Source: BM524 sp041554435 (lineage in GTDB: Bacteria > Bacteroidota > Bacteroidia > Bacteroidales > F082). Taken from it: a DNA stretch of 7,651 nt. The translations under genes were made by a program, and so were the position numbers. Shown here one piece after another: positions 6,756-7,651 of the stretch; the first letter of the stretch is position 1; each line of letters opens with the position of its first letter. Location: the NCBI GenBank assembly GCA_041554435.1, contig JBFFLX010000165.1:1-7651 (forward strand), written 5' to 3'. The notes beneath the pieces are model-generated. The model was not told the origin of the DNA. It saw only the letters and a program-made list of their open reading frames with translations, and searched no databases.

Positions 6756-7463
6756 ATGAAAAAACTGGTATTAATAAGCATCTTAATGTTGGTGTTTGTC
6801 TTTAATGGTTTTACTCAATTCAATTGTAAGGTTTTAGTTGAAAATTTGCAGGGACAATACAATGGCGAATGTAAAAAAGGATTAGCTAATGGAGAAGGTT
6901 CTGCCAGAGGTATCGATTCATATACTGGTAATTTTAAAAAAGGATATCCCAATGGCTTTGGCATTTATACTTTTAAAAATGGCTCCAATTATATTGGTAA
7001 TTTTATTAAGGGGCAGAAAGATGGTTATGGACTTTTAAATACCATTACAGAAGCCGGAGATTTAATTCAAGATTACGGTTTATGGTTGGCTGATTCTTTA
7101 ATTATTCCTAATGATTCAAAGGCACTATTTAAAGTAAATTTAAGCAAGGGAATCAAAATTATTGATCCAAAACTTACTCGTGACAAGTCAGTCAGAAGTC
7201 AAGTCTGGATCAACTTTCAAGTCGATGGTGTTCCTGATAAATCTGTGGTTATATCCAGTGCTGAAATATCGAATGGAAAACAAATTGACACAAAAGATCG
7301 CTCTTTAAATACACTCGTCGCATTCGATGAGATTGGGGAATTCCCGGTAAAAGTTAAGTTGACATACCAGATAAGAAAAACAGAACAATTGTTTATGGTT
7401 GATTGCCAAACTGAAATTATCTTGTTTACACCGGGTTTGTGGGAAATTAACATGAACCACTAG
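6756..7463 (+). CDS. secreted MORN-repeat protein with unrecognised C-terminal domain
   Basis: The 235-residue product has an N-terminal signal peptide (MKK plus a hydrophobic core to about residue 18, cleavage near GFTQ). Three MORN-type repeats follow at about 35-52, 56-78 and 79-95, with the Y.G.....G..(N/D)G.G pattern (YNGECKKGLANGEG, YTGNFKKGYPNGFG, YIGNFIKGQKDGYG). MORN repeats build an elongated beta-hairpin sheet used for binding lipids or proteins. After a linker, residues about 125-235 show alternating hydrophobic strands (QVWINFQVDG, FPVKVKLTYQI) that suggest a beta-sandwich, but I do not recognise the family. Cysteines occur at 24, 39 and 217; Cys24 is not in a lipobox, so this is not a lipoprotein. 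Its location is probably periplasmic. It ends convergently with the minus-strand gene, stop codons overlapping in CTAG. The MORN call is solid; the function is unknown. Confidence 0.8.
   Translation: MKKLVLISILMLVFVFNGFTQFNCKVLVENLQGQYNGECKKGLANGEGSARGIDSYTGNFKKGYPNGFGIYTFKNGSNYIGNFIKGQKDGYGLLNTITEAGDLIQDYGLWLADSLIIPNDSKALFKVNLSKGIKIIDPKLTRDKSVRSQVWINFQVDGVPDKSVVISSAEISNGKQIDTKDRSLNTLVAFDEIGEFPVKVKLTYQIRKTEQLFMVDCQTEIILFTPGLWEINMNH
6858..7040 (+). repeat. three tandem MORN repeats (coding)
   Basis: Three degenerate protein repeats of about 18-23 residues each recur with conserved Y, G, N/D-G and final G positions. The second repeat is slightly longer, with an FKNGSN extension. Divergence at the DNA level is high, so this is an old protein repeat rather than a recent tandem duplication. 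Confidence 0.75.
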
Positions 7464-7651
7464 GTTTTCCTCTTCTTCTTTTTAGCTGCCGGAAACAAAA
7501 CATTATTCAGGATTAAACGGTATCCCGGAGAATTGGGATGCAAACTTAAATCGGTTGGTGGATCGCCAATTAAATGCCGGTAATCTTCCGGATCGTGACC
7601 ACCGTAAAATGTCCAGAATCCTTTTCCTTTTTCGCCATGAATATAACGCGC
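7460..7651 (-). CDS. C-terminus of Bacteroidota protein annotated 'asparagine synthetase B' (partial)
   Basis: The minus strand is open from the window edge (7651) to a TAG complementary to 7460-7462, giving the last 63 residues of a protein whose start lies outside the window. The segment begins ARYIHGEKGKGFWTFY, continues GGHDPEDYRHLIGDPPTDL and LHPNSPGYRLILNNVLFP, and ends in a lysine-rich tail, AAKKKKRKT. I recognise this as the highly conserved end of a Bacteroidota family of about 420 residues commonly labelled asparagine synthetase B. That name is doubtful as a biochemical statement. The GGHDPEDY segment with its following LHPNSPGYRLILNN looks more like part of a glutamine-amidotransferase-like or hydrolase-like fold (inference). 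Only the tail is visible, so the active site cannot be examined. The gene converges on the MORN gene with a 4-base overlap. Confidence 0.75.
   Translation of the reverse strand, partial: ARYIHGEKGKGFWTFYGGHDPEDYRHLIGDPPTDLSLHPNSPGYRLILNNVLFPAAKKKKRKT

Noticed and set aside
7217..7453. 78-codon minus-strand frame inside the MORN gene
   Set aside because: It is antisense to the conserved-looking beta-rich domain. The real minus-strand gene ends at 7460, just beside it, in its own frame.
1..7651. CRISPR arrays, insertion sequences, tRNA or rRNA genes
   Set aside because: I saw no regularly spaced direct repeats, no transposase-like protein with terminal inverted repeats, and no cloverleaf or rRNA-like sequence on either strand.

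Overview
The window looks like chromosomal DNA of a Bacteroidota bacterium, probably a free-living or marine-type member of the Bacteroidales/Marinilabiliales. That order-level guess is inference. It rests on a SusC/SusD pair, Bacteroidota-style lipoproteins, AT-rich gene starts without Shine-Dalgarno motifs, a TAnnTTTG-type promoter element, and the C-terminus of a Bacteroidota-typical protein usually named 'asparagine synthetase B'.

Layout. Positions 1-108 hold an intergenic leader and perhaps the last codons of an upstream gene. Positions 109-5797 form a same-strand, tightly spaced three-gene unit: a SusC/RagA TonB-dependent outer-membrane transporter, a SusD-like lipoprotein lid (20 bp gap) and a DUF1735-type lipoprotein (29 bp gap). 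The unit is closed by a strong intrinsic terminator at 5816-5851. Two further plus-strand genes follow, apparently transcribed separately: a small secreted beta-barrel protein (6028-6666) and a secreted protein with three MORN repeats plus an unrecognised C-terminal beta-rich domain (6756-7463). The last 192 bases are the 3' end of a minus-strand gene. Its stop codon overlaps the MORN gene stop in a shared CTAG.

How the genes work together. SusC and SusD form the usual outer-membrane import complex, in which SusD captures ligand at the surface and SusC transports it using TonB energy. The third lipoprotein is likely an accessory surface ligand-binding protein, given its acidic residues after the lipid cysteine and its tryptophan-rich C-terminal half. 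No glycoside hydrolase, sulfatase, peptidase, regulator or sigma/anti-sigma gene lies in the window, so the imported substrate cannot be named. The two genes after the terminator have no visible functional tie to the transporter.

I found no CRISPR array, transposon, tRNA or rRNA, and no clear new system. The least explained items are the MORN protein's C-terminal domain, the function of the mis-named minus-strand family, and the ligand of the Sus-like trio.
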